64,000 nucleotides of DNA from Lewinellaceae bacterium (GTDB taxonomy: Bacteria; Bacteroidota; Bacteroidia; Chitinophagales; Saprospiraceae). The stretch covers positions 75,897-139,896 of the forward strand of contig JADJUJ010000020.1 in NCBI GenBank assembly GCA_016710765.1, given 5' to 3'. This document shows positions 45,150 to 54,452 of the stretch, piece after piece. The notes below the pieces were generated by a model, which was not told the origin of the DNA, searched no databases, and saw only the letters and a list, made by a program, of their open reading frames with translations. The number at the start of each line of letters is the position of its first letter. Within the stretch, counting starts at the first letter, position 1. Position numbers and translations under genes: made by a program.

Positions 45150-45993
45150 CTAATTTTTTGGCGAAATTTCCTGCAAATTTGGATTATTTTTTAAAACCTC
45201 CAATACAAAGCCGTGATCCGACAAAATATCAGCCTTATCTTTTCGTACAGCAACGCTGTGTTCATAGTGGGCGCTTGGCATGTGATCCTTGGTTCTGATG
45301 GTCCAGCCATCATTTTCCTGGTACACTTCCTTGCGTTTTAAATTGATCATGGGCTCTATTGCTATGGTCAATCCTTCCCGCATTACTGGCCCCCCGGCCG
45401 CGTTTTCCGTAGTTGGGCACTTCAGGCTCTTCGTGCAAGGCACGACCGATACCATGTCCAACCAACTCCCGCACCACACCGTAACCGTGTTCTCTTTCAC
45501 AATAATCCTGAACAGCGAATGAAATATCGCCAATCCTATTGCCTGCCACCGCTTTTTCGATGCCGCGGTACAGGGAGGCATACGTTACACGCAATAATTC
45601 GATGACTTCAGGCGCGACATCATTGAATGCAAAGGTAAAAGCAGCATCACCAAAGTAACCCTCCATTTCTACCCCACAATCCACCGAAACGATGTCGGTT
45701 TCCAGGAATTCCCTTTTGGAAGGAATTCCGTGTACAACAATGTCATTATAAGAAACACACAAAGTCGCAGGAAAACCATTGTAGCCTTTGAAGGCCGGAC
45801 GGGCTTTATGATCCCGAATAAAGGTTTCTGCTGCTTTATCAATCTCAGCTCCGGTAATGCCAGGCTTAAGTATTGATCCTACGTGTGCAAGTGTTTTACT
45901 AACCAGCAGACAGGAGGCGCGAATAAGTTCAATTTGCTCTTCCGTCTTTTGCATGGAATTCTTCCCATCTGATTTAGAAAACAGTCCTGACAT
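45150..45993 (-). CDS. map: Methionine aminopeptidase type I (frameshifted)
   Basis: Removes the N-terminal Met of nascent proteins; a two-metal hydrolase. The first frame covers EEQIELIRASCLLVSKTL, ligand D in VSVDCGVEMEGYFGDAAFTF and ligand H in GHGIGRALHEEPEVPNYGKR. The frame breaks at 45390-45395, a run of six C on the plus strand where five would keep the expected RGRGPVMREG; the second frame continues with GLTIAIEPMINLKRKEV and the last Glu ligand near HYEHSVAV. With one base removed the protein is 280 residues, or 267 if the ATG at 45954 (MQKTEEQIELI) is used, which is closer to the family N-terminus. The gene is essential in most bacteria, so a homopolymer error is likely. It follows secY by 9 nt. 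Confidence 0.92.
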
Positions 45994-46002
45994 CTTTATT
46001 AA

Positions 46003-47371
46003 TTACTGTGGTTGTCCCAATTGTAATCCGGAGCTGGAACGCCCCTGGATACGACCTGATTTGATCAGGCCATCGTATTTGGAAGTAACCAGATAACTTT
46101 CAATAACCTGGAGCGTATCCAGTGCGACACCGACCATAATCAACAGGGTGGTACCACCAAAGAACAACGCAAATTGCTGGTTGACACCGAATGTTGCGGC
46201 TATAGACGGAAGGATACCAATAAGGCCAAGAAAAACTGAGCCTGGAAGGGTAATCCGCGTCATGATATTATCAATGTATTCCGAGGTTGCTTCACCTGGC
46301 TTAACACCAGGAATGAAGGCATTGGAACGCTTGAGGTAGTCGGCATAATTGGTAGGGCTCACCATCAGGGCTGTGTAAACATAGGTAAACACAACGATCA
46401 GAATGAAAAACACAACATTGTACCAGAGTGAAAAAATGTCATTCAGGGCGTTGATACGGCTGCCTGCATTTTCATTGACACCGGTCATATACTGCACTGC
46501 CGTGGCTGGGAGGAACATTAGTGCCTGAGCAAAAATGATCGGCATAACACCAGCTGAGTTCACTTTCAAGGGGAGGTAGTCACGGGCACTGGCAGCAGGA
46601 AGGCTGCCACCTGTGCGGCCAACCATGCGCTTGGCAAACTGGATGGGGATTCGGCGAACGCCCTGAATAACCAGTACAGTAAGCAGTACAACTACAAAGA
46701 AGAAAGCAAGTTCGACAAAGAACAACAACAGCTTGTTGTCGCCCGCGAGTTTTTGGAATTCAAACGCAAATGCACCTGGAAGTCGGGCAATAATACCAGC
46801 CTGAATAATCAGGGAGACACCATTACCAATTCCTTTATCTGTAATCCGCTCACCGAGCCACATACAGAATACCGTACCGGCGGTGATAATGATAATATTG
46901 GAAAACCAAAAGACGCTATCGGGGATATTAGGAGAAACAGCCCCGGGGATATTGCGAACGAGTTGGAGGTAACCACCACCTTGAACAAGTGTGATGGCGA
47001 TCGTCAGCAAACGGGTTATTTGATTCAGTTTCTTACGGCCACTCTCGCCTTCTTTGGATTGGAGGCGCTGAAAATATGGCACCGCAAAACCCAGCAACTG
47101 CACAATAATAGATGCCGTGATATAAGGCATTACACCAAGGGCAAGAATCGCTGCATTGTCGAAAGCACCACCGGTGAAAATATTGATAAGGCCGAGCAAA
47201 TCGTTGGCTGAACGGCTTTGGCTGGCTTTTTTCTAGCGCTGCCGGTACAACACCTGGCAGTACAACAAAAGTACCAGCCCTGTAAATCAGCAACAGCGCG
47301 AGAGTATAAAGGATGCGCTGACGCAATTCGCGGATGCTCCAGATATTCTTAATTACTGAAAACAGTTTCAT
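46003..47371 (-). CDS. secY: Protein translocase subunit SecY (frameshifted)
   Basis: The central pore subunit of the Sec translocon; ten membrane helices. The first frame gives MKLFSVIKNIWSIRELRQRI and helix 1 (LYTLALLLIYRAGTFVVLP). The frame breaks at 47227-47232 (six T on the plus strand; five restores EKASQSRSANDLLGLI); the second frame carries the plug region INIFTGGAFDNAAILALGVM and the remaining helices to VALDTLQVIESYLVTSKYDG. Corrected length is 455 residues, in the normal range. It lies between rplO and map as usual. As secY is indispensable, the break is almost certainly an assembly error. Confidence 0.95.
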
Positions 47372-47385
47372 TACGCAGGAAGGAT

Positions 47386-47832
47386 TTAAACGAGTTGAAC
47401 ACTACCACCTGCTGCTTCAACAGCTGCTTTGGCGGCCGCAGAGAAAGCGTGCACTGTGATTTCCACTTTGGACGTCAGTTTGCCATTACCCAGCAATTTG
47501 ATTTTGTCGGACTCACGGCCGATGCCGGCGGCAAGCAAAGCAGCATGATCAAACGTGTTTTTGCCGGTCTTCTGTACAATGGCTTCCAAAGCACCCAGGT
47601 TAAGGGCTACATATTCAACGCGGTTGATGTTTTTGAAGCCGCGTTTTGGCAAACGACGCTGCATTGGTGTTTGACCACCTTCAAATGCGCGTTTTACTTT
47701 CGAACCGCTGCGTGACTGATCACCTTTATGACCACGGGTAGAAGTACCACCTCTGCCTGAGCCTGTACCACGACCAATGCGTTTGCGCGTTTTAGTTGCA
47801 CCGCTAGCCGGGCGAAGATTATTGAGTTCCAT
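47386..47832 (-). CDS. rplO: 50S ribosomal protein L15
   Basis: 148 residues. ELNNLRPASGATKTRKRIGR, the Gly-rich GRGTGSGRGGTSTRGHKGD loop that threads into 23S rRNA, and the C-terminal globular part (NRVEYVALNLGALEAI). It ends 14 nt before secY. Confidence 0.98.
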   Translation of the reverse strand: MELNNLRPASGATKTRKRIGRGTGSGRGGTSTRGHKGDQSRSGSKVKRAFEGGQTPMQRRLPKRGFKNINRVEYVALNLGALEAIVQKTGKNTFDHAALLAAGIGRESDKIKLLGNGKLTSKVEITVHAFSAAAKAAVEAAGGSVQLV

Positions 47833-47877
47833 TGCGATAATTGTTCAAATTGTTCTTTAAATAAAGGTAGACCAACA

Positions 47878-48057
47878 CTAGGCCTGCTCAACCTGAACCA
47901 GGTGCTGCACAACACGAATCATGCCCTGGATCTGCGGATTATTGTCTTTCTCAACACTTTGGTTGATTTTGCGAAAGCCCAAGGCCGTCAGGGTATCCTT
48001 CTGGCGCTTTGTTTTGTCGATAGGGCTTTTCACCAGCGTAATTTTTACTTTGCTCAT
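47878..48057 (-). CDS. rpmD: 50S ribosomal protein L30
   Basis: 59 residues from the ATG at 48057: SKVKITLVKSPIDKTKRQKD, LGFRKINQSVEKDNNPQIQG and MIRVVQHLVQV. It starts 4 nt after the rpsE stop; a longer in-frame reading to 48108 overlaps rpsE and is not supported. Confidence 0.97.
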   Translation of the reverse strand: MSKVKITLVKSPIDKTKRQKDTLTALGFRKINQSVEKDNNPQIQGMIRVVQHLVQVEQA

Positions 48058-48061
48058 GGTA

Positions 48062-48583
48062 TTATCCATTAAAGAGTTTTTCCAGACTGATACCGCGCTG
48101 ACGGGCAACTTCTACCGGTCCGCGAAGGCTTGACAAAGCAACGATGGTTGCTTTTACTACGTTGTGAGGGTTTGAAGAGCCCTGAGATTTGGCAAGAACG
48201 TCCTGCACTCCGGCCATTTCCAAAACTGCGCGCATGGCACCACCGGCAATAACACCGGTACCGTGTGCAGCAGGTTTGATCAATACACGACCAGCATCAT
48301 ATTTTCCACGGGCTTCGTGCGGTATGGTGCCATTGATAATCGGCACTTTCACCATGCTTTTTTCAGCATCTTTTACAGCCTTAGCGATGGCCTCAGACAC
48401 CTCACGGGCTTTACCCAATCCATGTCCAATGGTACCTTTTCCATCACCAACTACCACTACTGCTGCGAAACTGAACGTACGACCACCTTTGGTCACCTTG
48501 GTCACGCGGTTGAGCGAAACCAGTTTTTCTTTCAGATCGGAGGTTTCGGAAGTTTTGACTTTATCGTTTGCTTGCCTTGCCAT
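48062..48583 (-). CDS. rpsE: 30S ribosomal protein S5
   Basis: 173 residues. LKEKLVSLNRVTKVTKGGRT is the double-stranded-RNA-binding-like domain's start, VVVGDGKGTIGHGLGKAREV the conserved loop, and KPAAHGTGVIAGGAMRAVLE the C-terminal core. S5 helps decoding accuracy and mRNA helicase action with S3 and S4. Confidence 0.98.
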   Translation of the reverse strand: MARQANDKVKTSETSDLKEKLVSLNRVTKVTKGGRTFSFAAVVVVGDGKGTIGHGLGKAREVSEAIAKAVKDAEKSMVKVPIINGTIPHEARGKYDAGRVLIKPAAHGTGVIAGGAMRAVLEMAGVQDVLAKSQGSSNPHNVVKATIVALSSLRGPVEVARQRGISLEKLFNG

Positions 48584-48676
48584 AACTTTATAATAATGTG
48601 GTCATCAGACCAGTTAGACCTGTTGGGCAGGTATTTTTTTTTATGCTGTATAGAAACTGGTTATACTTGGGTAGCA

Positions 48677-49027
48677 TTAAAACTGCAAACCACCTTCACG
48701 CGCGCCTTCGGCAAGTGCCTTGACACGACCGTGGTAAAGGTAACCGCCGCGATCGAACACGACATTAACGATACCGGCGTCTTTGGCCTTTTCAGCGATA
48801 CGCTGTCCAACAGCCTTCGCCACCTCCGACTTGGTAGTCTTTGGGATGTCGCTGTCCATGGAACTGGCAGCCACCAGTGTATGCCCCTTAAGATCATCAA
48901 TGATCTGGCAATAGATGGCCTTGTTCGAACGGTACACGTTCAGGCGCGGGCGCTCAGCGGATCCGCTGATTTTCTTGCGGACGCGCATATGAATGCGATT
49001 GCGGTTCTGTAATTTGCTACGTTTCAT
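48677..49027 (-). CDS. rplR: 50S ribosomal protein L18
   Basis: 116 residues. A basic N-terminus (KRSKLQNRNRIHMRVRKKIS) and the 5S rRNA-binding core RPRLNVYRSNKAIYCQIIDD, with FDRGGYLYHGRVKALAEGAR at the end. The 93-bp gap to rpsE has only small hairpins. Confidence 0.98.
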   Translation of the reverse strand: MKRSKLQNRNRIHMRVRKKISGSAERPRLNVYRSNKAIYCQIIDDLKGHTLVAASSMDSDIPKTTKSEVAKAVGQRIAEKAKDAGIVNVVFDRGGYLYHGRVKALAEGAREGGLQF

Positions 49028-49143
49028 TGTTGTATAGGTTGATCCGATTTCCGACCGGATGCTATGTATTATCTTGTGTGATGCCCGTGAATCTGGTCAA
49101 AAACCAGGAACTTACCCAGGCGAAAAGGGAATTAATAATGGAC

Positions 49144-49704
49144 TTATTTTTTACCGCCCGCTGTTTTACCAGCTTTGCGACGAACAATTTCACCTTTGAA
49201 GCGGATACCTTTTCCTTTGTAAGGCTCAGGCTTACGGAAGCCGCGAATCTTGGCACAAACCTGACCCAGCAGTTCTTTGTCGGTTCCTTCCAGGCGAATA
49301 AAAGGCGGAAGACCTTTTTCCATACCAGTGGTCACCTTGATTTCTGAAGGGATGGCGAATATTATCGGGTGAGAGTAACCGATGGTGAAAGTCACCAGGT
49401 TGCCCTGGTTTTCAACACGGTAACCAACACCGACAATGTCCATTTCCCTAACATAGCCTTCGCTTACACCCACGACCATATTGTTGATCAGTGCGCGATA
49501 CAGACCGTGTAAGGAACGGTGACGCTTTTGTTCAGTAGGGCGCTTTACCAACAGGGTGCCATCTTCAACGGACACCTCAATATCCGGATCCACCTTCTGA
49601 GAAAGCGAGCCTTTAGGACCTTTAACGGTAACAGTGTTGTCGGAAGCGACAGAAACTTCAACCTTGCTAGGAAGAGGAATCGGCATTTTACCTATCCGGG
49701 ACAT
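49144..49704 (-). CDS. rplF: 50S ribosomal protein L6
   Basis: 186 residues, two repeated domains: SRIGKMPIPLPSKVEVSVAS and GVGYRVENQGNLVTFTIGYS, then the RNA-binding RGFRKPEPYKGKGIRFKGE. The basic tail IVRRKAGKTAGGKK closes the protein. Confidence 0.98.
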   Translation of the reverse strand: MSRIGKMPIPLPSKVEVSVASDNTVTVKGPKGSLSQKVDPDIEVSVEDGTLLVKRPTEQKRHRSLHGLYRALINNMVVGVSEGYVREMDIVGVGYRVENQGNLVTFTIGYSHPIIFAIPSEIKVTTGMEKGLPPFIRLEGTDKELLGQVCAKIRGFRKPEPYKGKGIRFKGEIVRRKAGKTAGGKK

Positions 49705-49754
49705 ATCAATGCAAATTAGTTTTTAACAATGTTGTTTGGTTGCTCTCGCGGGCA

Positions 49755-50159
49755 TTAGTAAATATAGCACAGCAGTTCGCCACCGACATTTTTCTCACGG
49801 GCCTGCTTGTCCGTCATAACGCCCCTTGATGTAGAGACAATCATGATACCCAGACCGTTGATGATCCGTGGAATATCCGTACTGCCGGAAAAGCGGCGAA
49901 GACCTGGCTTGCTCACCCGAACCAACTCGCGAATTACCGGTTTTTTGGTAACTGAGTCGTATTTAAGGGCGATTTTAATCAAACCTTGCTTGTGTCCTTC
50001 TTCGTCGAAGGTATATTTAAGAATGTAGCCCTGGTCGTACAGGATCTCCGTGATGCTCCTTTTGATGTTGGAAGCCGGGATTTCAACAATACGATGGCCT
50101 GCCATTTGAGCATTGCGAATGCGGGTCAGATAGTCTGCTATCGGGTCAGTGACGTGCAT
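49755..50159 (-). CDS. rpsH: 30S ribosomal protein S8
   Basis: 134 residues. VTDPIADYLTRIRNAQMAGH at the start and the rRNA-binding C-terminal motif STSRGVMTDKQAREKNVGGE. In E. coli S8 represses the spc operon by binding near rplE; no equivalent mRNA site was identified here. Confidence 0.98.
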   Translation of the reverse strand: MHVTDPIADYLTRIRNAQMAGHRIVEIPASNIKRSITEILYDQGYILKYTFDEEGHKQGLIKIALKYDSVTKKPVIRELVRVSKPGLRRFSGSTDIPRIINGLGIMIVSTSRGVMTDKQAREKNVGGELLCYIY

Positions 50160-50207
50160 ATTGAATTTTATTTAATGTGGCTGTCGCCAGAAAACAATGG
50201 GACAATT

Positions 50208-50477
50208 TTACCAGGATGCTTTTGTGATGCCCGGAATTTTGCCATCAAGCGCCATTTGGCGAAATTTGACACGGCAGATAGCGAATTTCCGCATGTAGCC
50301 TTTGGGACGACCGGTAAGTTGGCAGCGATTGTGCTGACGTACCGGGCTGGAGTTGCGCGGCAGCTTATCCAGTGCGTCATAGTCGCCAGCTGCTTTGAGC
50401 GCCTTACGCTTCTCAGCGAATTTTGCACATAGGCGGGCTCGCTTAATTTCGCGGGCAATGACCGATTTTTTTGCCAT
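50208..50477 (-). CDS. rpsN: 30S ribosomal protein S14 (zinc-free long form)
   Basis: 89 residues: KKSVIAREIKRARLCAKFAE, and the conserved end CQLTGRPKGYMRKFAICRVK with FRQMALDGKIPGITKASW. It lacks the CxxC pair of the short zinc form, so it is the C-minus type, like L36 here. Confidence 0.97.
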   Translation of the reverse strand: MAKKSVIAREIKRARLCAKFAEKRKALKAAGDYDALDKLPRNSSPVRQHNRCQLTGRPKGYMRKFAICRVKFRQMALDGKIPGITKASW

Positions 50478-50544
50478 TTTATTGAGCTTGTATTGATTTT
50501 ATTTAAATGCGACTGTCCGACGAACCCGGCGAACAACCGAATAA

Positions 50545-51094
50545 TTACTTCTTGAAAGGGATACCGATTTCTTTGAGCAGTGCATACGCTTCGGTATCGG
50601 TTTGCGCCGAGGTAACGAAGGTGATGTCCATACCTGTGATCTTATTCACCTTTTCGATATCGATTTCGGGGAAAATGATCTGTTCGGTGATACCCAGGGT
50701 GTAGTTGCCACGTCCGTCAAAAGCCTTATCATTGACGCCACGGAAGTCGCGAACACGGGGGATAGCCACAGAGATGAGGCGATCGAGGAATTCATACATC
50801 CTTTCACCGCGCAGGGTTACCCGAACACCGATGGGCATGCCTTCCCGCAATTTAAAGTTAGATACCGAAGTTTTAGCCTTAGTAGGCACTGCCTTCTGGC
50901 CTGCGATCATGGTCAGGTCGGCGGCTGCGATATCAACCAGCTTTTTTGTCGCCGGATGCTTGGCCAATGCCCTGATTGATGCAAATTTTCTGCAGACGCG
51001 GAACCTCCATGATAGAACCATAGTTGAACTGCTGCTGGAGCGCCGGAATGACTTCCTTCTGGTATTTTTGTTTCAGACGTGGTACGTATTTCAT
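50545..51094 (-). CDS. rplE: 50S ribosomal protein L5 (frameshifted)
   Basis: Binds 5S rRNA in the central protuberance. The first frame gives KYVPRLKQKYQKEVIPALQQ and MEVPRLQKICINQGIGQASG. The frame breaks at 50942-50947, a run of six T (A on the coding strand) where five gives the expected GDKKLVDIAAADLTMIAGQK; the second frame runs through FKLREGMPIGVRVTLRGERM and NYTLGITEQIIFPEIDIEKV to the end. Corrected length is 182 residues, normal for L5. The start codon overlaps the rplX stop (ATGA). An assembly error is likely. Confidence 0.95.
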
Positions 51095-51435
51095 CACTTG
51101 ATGATATTTCCTGATTTTTTAGAATAGCGGACGTTAACTCCATCCACCGATTTACGGCCAACACGTGTTGGCTCTCCCGATTTTGGGTCGAGTAATGCCA
51201 GGTTTGACAGGTGAACTGCTGCCGGCATTTCCTGGATACCGCCTTCTTCGGTTTGCGTAGCCTTAACGTGCTTCTTGACAATATTGATACCGTCAACGAC
51301 AGCGCGCATTTTGCCGGGAATAATCTGGAGAACTTCTCCTTTTTTGCCCTTGTCATCGCCAGCAATAACCATGACGGTGTCACCGCGACGGATGTTGAAC
51401 TTGCTGGGGCGTTTTGTATTTTTCGTAGTAGCCAT
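51094..51435 (-). CDS. rplX: 50S ribosomal protein L24
   Basis: 113 residues with the KOW motif FNIRRGDTVMVIAGDDKGKK, then GEVLQIIPGKMRAVVDGINI and VKKHVKATQTEEGGI. An assembly initiator of the 50S. Its stop overlaps the rplE start. Confidence 0.98.
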   Translation of the reverse strand: MATTKNTKRPSKFNIRRGDTVMVIAGDDKGKKGEVLQIIPGKMRAVVDGINIVKKHVKATQTEEGGIQEMPAAVHLSNLALLDPKSGEPTRVGRKSVDGVNVRYSKKSGNIIK

Positions 51436-51470
51436 TTCTAAAAAATGTGCTGTTTAAAAGTCAAATATGA

Positions 51471-51836
51471 TTAGAGAACCTCTGGTGCGAGTGATACGAT
51501 ACGCATGTAATCTTTATCGCGAAGTTCGCGGGCAACCGGTCCGAAGATACGGGTACCACGGGGTTCGTCTGCATTGTTCAGCAGTACAACTGCATTGTCG
51601 TCGAATCGGATATAGGAACCATCGCGACGACGGATTTCTTTGCGTGTCCGCACAATAACGGCTTTGGAAACCGTGCCTTTTTTAAGGCCGCCTGGTGTGG
51701 CATCCTTTACCGTGACGACGATCTTATCACCGATGCCGGCATAGCGTTGCCCGGTACTTCCCAACACGCGAATGCAGAGCACTTCTTTAGCGCCGGAGTT
51801 ATCGGCCACATTCAAACGGGACTCTTGCTGAATCAT
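51471..51836 (-). CDS. rplN: 50S ribosomal protein L14
   Basis: 121 residues. IQQESRLNVADNSGAKEVLC, VTVKDATPGGLKKGTVSKAV and GPVARELRDKDYMRIVSLAP are all canonical. Forms part of the intersubunit bridge. Confidence 0.98.
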   Translation of the reverse strand: MIQQESRLNVADNSGAKEVLCIRVLGSTGQRYAGIGDKIVVTVKDATPGGLKKGTVSKAVIVRTRKEIRRRDGSYIRFDDNAVVLLNNADEPRGTRIFGPVARELRDKDYMRIVSLAPEVL

Positions 51837-51900
51837 GACAACTTAATTTGAGGTTCGGCAGGAAAGGCTGAGAAACCCAACCACCCTGTACGAACAGGAT

Positions 51901-52158
51901 TTATTTTGCTCTTTCAATGATTTCGACCAGGCGCCAGCGCTTGTTTTTCGACAAGGGGCGGGTTTCCATAATGCGTACTTTGTCACCGATGTTACAGGTG
52001 TTCTCCTCGTCGTGAGCGTAGAAGTTCTTGGTGCGCTTAAGGGTTTTGCCGTAGATGGGGTGCATCAGGCGGCGTTCAACTTGTACAGCAATGGTTTTAT
52101 CCATTTTATTGGAAACTACCAAGCCGGTACGTTGTTTGCGAAGATTTCTCGATTCCAT
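51901..52158 (-). CDS. rpsQ: 30S ribosomal protein S17
   Basis: 85 residues, OB-fold: RNLRKQRTGLVVSNKMDKTI, HPIYGKTLKRTKNFYAHDEE and NIGDKVRIMETRPLSKNKRW. Early 16S rRNA binder. Confidence 0.98.
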   Translation of the reverse strand: MESRNLRKQRTGLVVSNKMDKTIAVQVERRLMHPIYGKTLKRTKNFYAHDEENTCNIGDKVRIMETRPLSKNKRWRLVEIIERAK

Positions 52159-52186
52159 TTATTTCAAATGTGAGATAAAGCAATAA

Positions 52187-52447
52187 TTATTTTTGACGGC
52201 GACGACGTTCGCGGATTTTGGAGCGCATTGCCAATTCATCCGCGCTCATAGCAGCCATCTCACGACGGCGGACTTCCGTACGAATGCGGGCAATTTCGCG
52301 GCGCTTTTCGCGGAGTTCCAACGGATTGGGCAAGCCCTTGACCGTATGGTCAAACTTCATTTGCTGCAGTTCGTTCTGCATGCCGGCCAGTGTCTCAACC
52401 AGTTCAGCATCGGCCATTCCACCGAGTTCGAGTTTTTCTTGTGCCAT
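52187..52447 (-). CDS. rpmC: 50S ribosomal protein L29 with extended C-terminus
   Basis: 86 residues. The core helical hairpin is MADAELVETLAGMQNELQQM and GLPNPLELREKRREIARIRT, as in L29 near the exit tunnel. Residues 63-86 (REMAAMSADELAMRSKIRER and the Arg-rich end) extend beyond the usual 60-70 residues. Confidence 0.95.
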   Translation of the reverse strand: MAQEKLELGGMADAELVETLAGMQNELQQMKFDHTVKGLPNPLELREKRREIARIRTEVRRREMAAMSADELAMRSKIRERRRRQK

Positions 52448-52490
52448 TTTATTATAACTGCTTGATCAGTTCATTAATTAAGTGAAGGGT

Positions 52491-52911
52491 TTATCCTTCG
52501 TAATCGTAACGCGTAACCGCTTTGCAAATGATCGGCAACTTTTGGGCTGCCAGGCGAAGCGATTCGTATGCTACCGCTTCGCTTACACCTTCGATCTCGA
52601 AGATAATGCGACCGGGTTGTACCTCGCAAACGTAGTGGTCCACGGCGCCCTTACCTTTACCCATCCGTACCTCTGCAGGCTTGGAAGTGAGTGGTTTGTC
52701 AGGGAAAACACGGATCCAAACCTTTCCTTCGCGTTTCATGTGACGCGTAAGTGCAATACGAGCCTGCTTCGATCTGACGGCTGGTCAGTCGGCTGAAATC
52801 CATCGCTTTAAGTCCAAATGAACCAAAAGAGATGCTGCTGCCTTTGTGGGCAATGCCGCGATTGCGCCCCTTATGCTGCTTACGGTATTTTAAACGTTTT
52901 GGCTGAAGCAT
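52491..52911 (-). CDS. rplP: 50S ribosomal protein L16 (frameshifted)
   Basis: Helps place tRNA in the A and P sites. The first frame gives LQPKRLKYRKQHKGRNRGIA and SFGSFGLKAMDFSRLTSRQI. At 52763-52764 an extra C (G on the coding strand) shifts the frame; removing it gives QIEAARIALTRHMKREGKVW, the exact family sequence, and the second frame continues with IRVFPDKPLTSKPAEVRMGK to the end. Corrected length 139 residues. Unlike the other breaks this one is at a dinucleotide, not a long homopolymer. Confidence 0.95.
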
Positions 52912-53052
52912 TGTATGTACACTTTAAAAGCCTGTCAATCAATATTTTATATAATTCAGCGCTTTGCTTCTTGAAAAGCGGCTGCAAAGTTACGGCATTT
53001 GGCAATATTCTCAAAATTGAATATGCCTCAAGACCGGAACATATTTGTCATT

Positions 53053-53931
53053 TTAACGACGGCGATCTCCGCCACCACCTCCGCGACGGTCACCGCCACC
53101 ACCTCCGCGACGATCTCCTCCGCGATCATTACCTCCGCGACGGTCACCGCCACCACGGCGATCTCCACCGCCACGACGATCCCCTCCGCGATCTCCACCA
53201 CGGTCTCCACCGCGATCGTTGCCACCACCACCTTCGGTACCGGCAAATGGTGTCAATTCACGCTTGACCAGAACTTCACCTTTGAAGATCCAAACTTTGA
53301 TCCCAATGATGCCGTATACGGTAAGGGCTTCGGTGAGGGCGTAGTCGATGTCGGCACGGAAAGTATGGAGTGGCGTACGCCCCTCTTTGTACTCTTCTGT
53401 CCGGCTCATCTCTGCACCACCCAAACGACCGCTGACACGGATTTTTATACCTTCTGCACCGGCACGCATAGAACCCTGAATAGAGCCTTTGATGGCACGG
53501 CGGAAGTTGATACGGGCTTCGATCTGCTTGGCGATTTGTTCACCAACAATATTGGCATCCAATTCGGGTTTGCGGATTTCAAAGATGTTGATTTGAACAT
53601 CTTTGCCCGTAAGCACTTTCATTTCTTCTTTAATCAGATCCACTTCCTTGCCACCTTTACCAATAATGATACCGGGACGGCTGGTGTGGATGGTAACGGT
53701 TACCCGCTTGAGCGTACGTTCGATGACAATACGGCTGATGCCGTTTTGCATCGGCTTGTTGCGATCGCGTGGATCAGCAGCAGCGGTTTTTGGCCGACGA
53801 GCCCGGAGGTAGTTGCGGATTTTTTCGTCCTCGACTACTTTAAGACCGTAATCTTTATCGGCGAACCAGTTGGAGTCCCAACCACGAATGATGCCTAAGC
53901 GGTTACCTATTGGATTTGCTTTCTGCCCCAT
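53053..53931 (-). CDS. rpsC: 30S ribosomal protein S3 with Gly/Arg/Asp repeat tail
   Basis: Residues 1-235 are a normal S3: GQKANPIGNRLGIIRGWDSN, the KH domain RPGIIIGKGGKEVDLIKEEM, and the C-terminal domain KGSIQGSMRAGAEGIKIRVS. Residues 236-292 are an unusual low-complexity tail built on GGDRGGDR and RRGGGDRRGGGD units, encoded by a repetitive stretch at 53058-53225. The tail resembles RGG-type RNA-binding segments. S3 forms the mRNA entry site, so an Arg-rich tail there could touch mRNA; this is inference. Repeat number may differ between close relatives. Confidence 0.97.
   Translation of the reverse strand: MGQKANPIGNRLGIIRGWDSNWFADKDYGLKVVEDEKIRNYLRARRPKTAAADPRDRNKPMQNGISRIVIERTLKRVTVTIHTSRPGIIIGKGGKEVDLIKEEMKVLTGKDVQINIFEIRKPELDANIVGEQIAKQIEARINFRRAIKGSIQGSMRAGAEGIKIRVSGRLGGAEMSRTEEYKEGRTPLHTFRADIDYALTEALTVYGIIGIKVWIFKGEVLVKRELTPFAGTEGGGGNDRGGDRGGDRGGDRRGGGDRRGGGDRRGGNDRGGDRRGGGGGDRRGGGGGDRRR
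53058..53225. repeat. Tandem repeats coding the S3 tail
   Basis: Degenerate direct repeats of GACGGTCACCGCCACCACC/ACCTCCGCGACG type on the plus strand, coding the Gly/Arg/Asp tail of S3. Likely slippage-prone. Confidence 0.7.
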
Positions 53932-53968
53932 TATTTTTTCTGAATAAGTGAATTAGCAATGGTGATGG

Positions 53969-54337
53969 TTATGCCTCGTCTTCTTCGAGTTTAACCCTGT
54001 TTTCTACGATGAGCGTCACGTGGTTGCGGCGTTTGCGAACGCGGTATGCACGGCCTTGTGGCGCAGGAAGGAAGCGATAGATAATGCCACCTGGATCTAC
54101 AAAGGCGGTTTTGATGACAAGATCAAAATCGTCGGCAGCGCCAACCTGATCGTATTTCTGCTCCCAGTTGTTGATGGCAGAGAGGACCAGCTTTTCGAGC
54201 CATACGGCAGCCTCCTTATTGGTATACTTGAGGATACTGAGCGCATCTACGACGCGCTTTCCCCGTATATTGTCGACTACAAGGCGCATTTTGCGCGGCG
54301 ACATCGGACAGTTTCTCAGTTTTGCTACTGCTTCCAT
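53969..54337 (-). CDS. rplV: 50S ribosomal protein L22
   Basis: 122 residues from the ATG at 54337: EAVAKLRNCPMSPRKMRLVV, DALSILKYTNKEAAVWLEKL and the tunnel-lining hairpin APQGRAYRVRKRRNHVTLIV, where macrolide-resistance changes occur in other bacteria. The upstream in-frame start at 54385 would add 16 unconserved residues. Confidence 0.97.
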   Translation of the reverse strand: MEAVAKLRNCPMSPRKMRLVVDNIRGKRVVDALSILKYTNKEAAVWLEKLVLSAINNWEQKYDQVGAADDFDLVIKTAFVDPGGIIYRFLPAPQGRAYRVRKRRNHVTLIVENRVKLEEDEA

Positions 54338-54452
54338 ATCATTAATGAATGCGGTCAATATGACCAGTGCGGCCCTGAGGGCCAATTTTTTGATTCGTGG
54401 TTGAACTAAAGAGTGCGGTTGCGATGCTGTTTAGCAGCAGGCTTCAGCCGCT

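Noticed and set aside
53059..53225. CRISPR-like tandem repeats near 53.1 kb
   Set aside because: Repeats are in frame, degenerate, spacer-free and code the Gly/Arg/Asp tail of S3.
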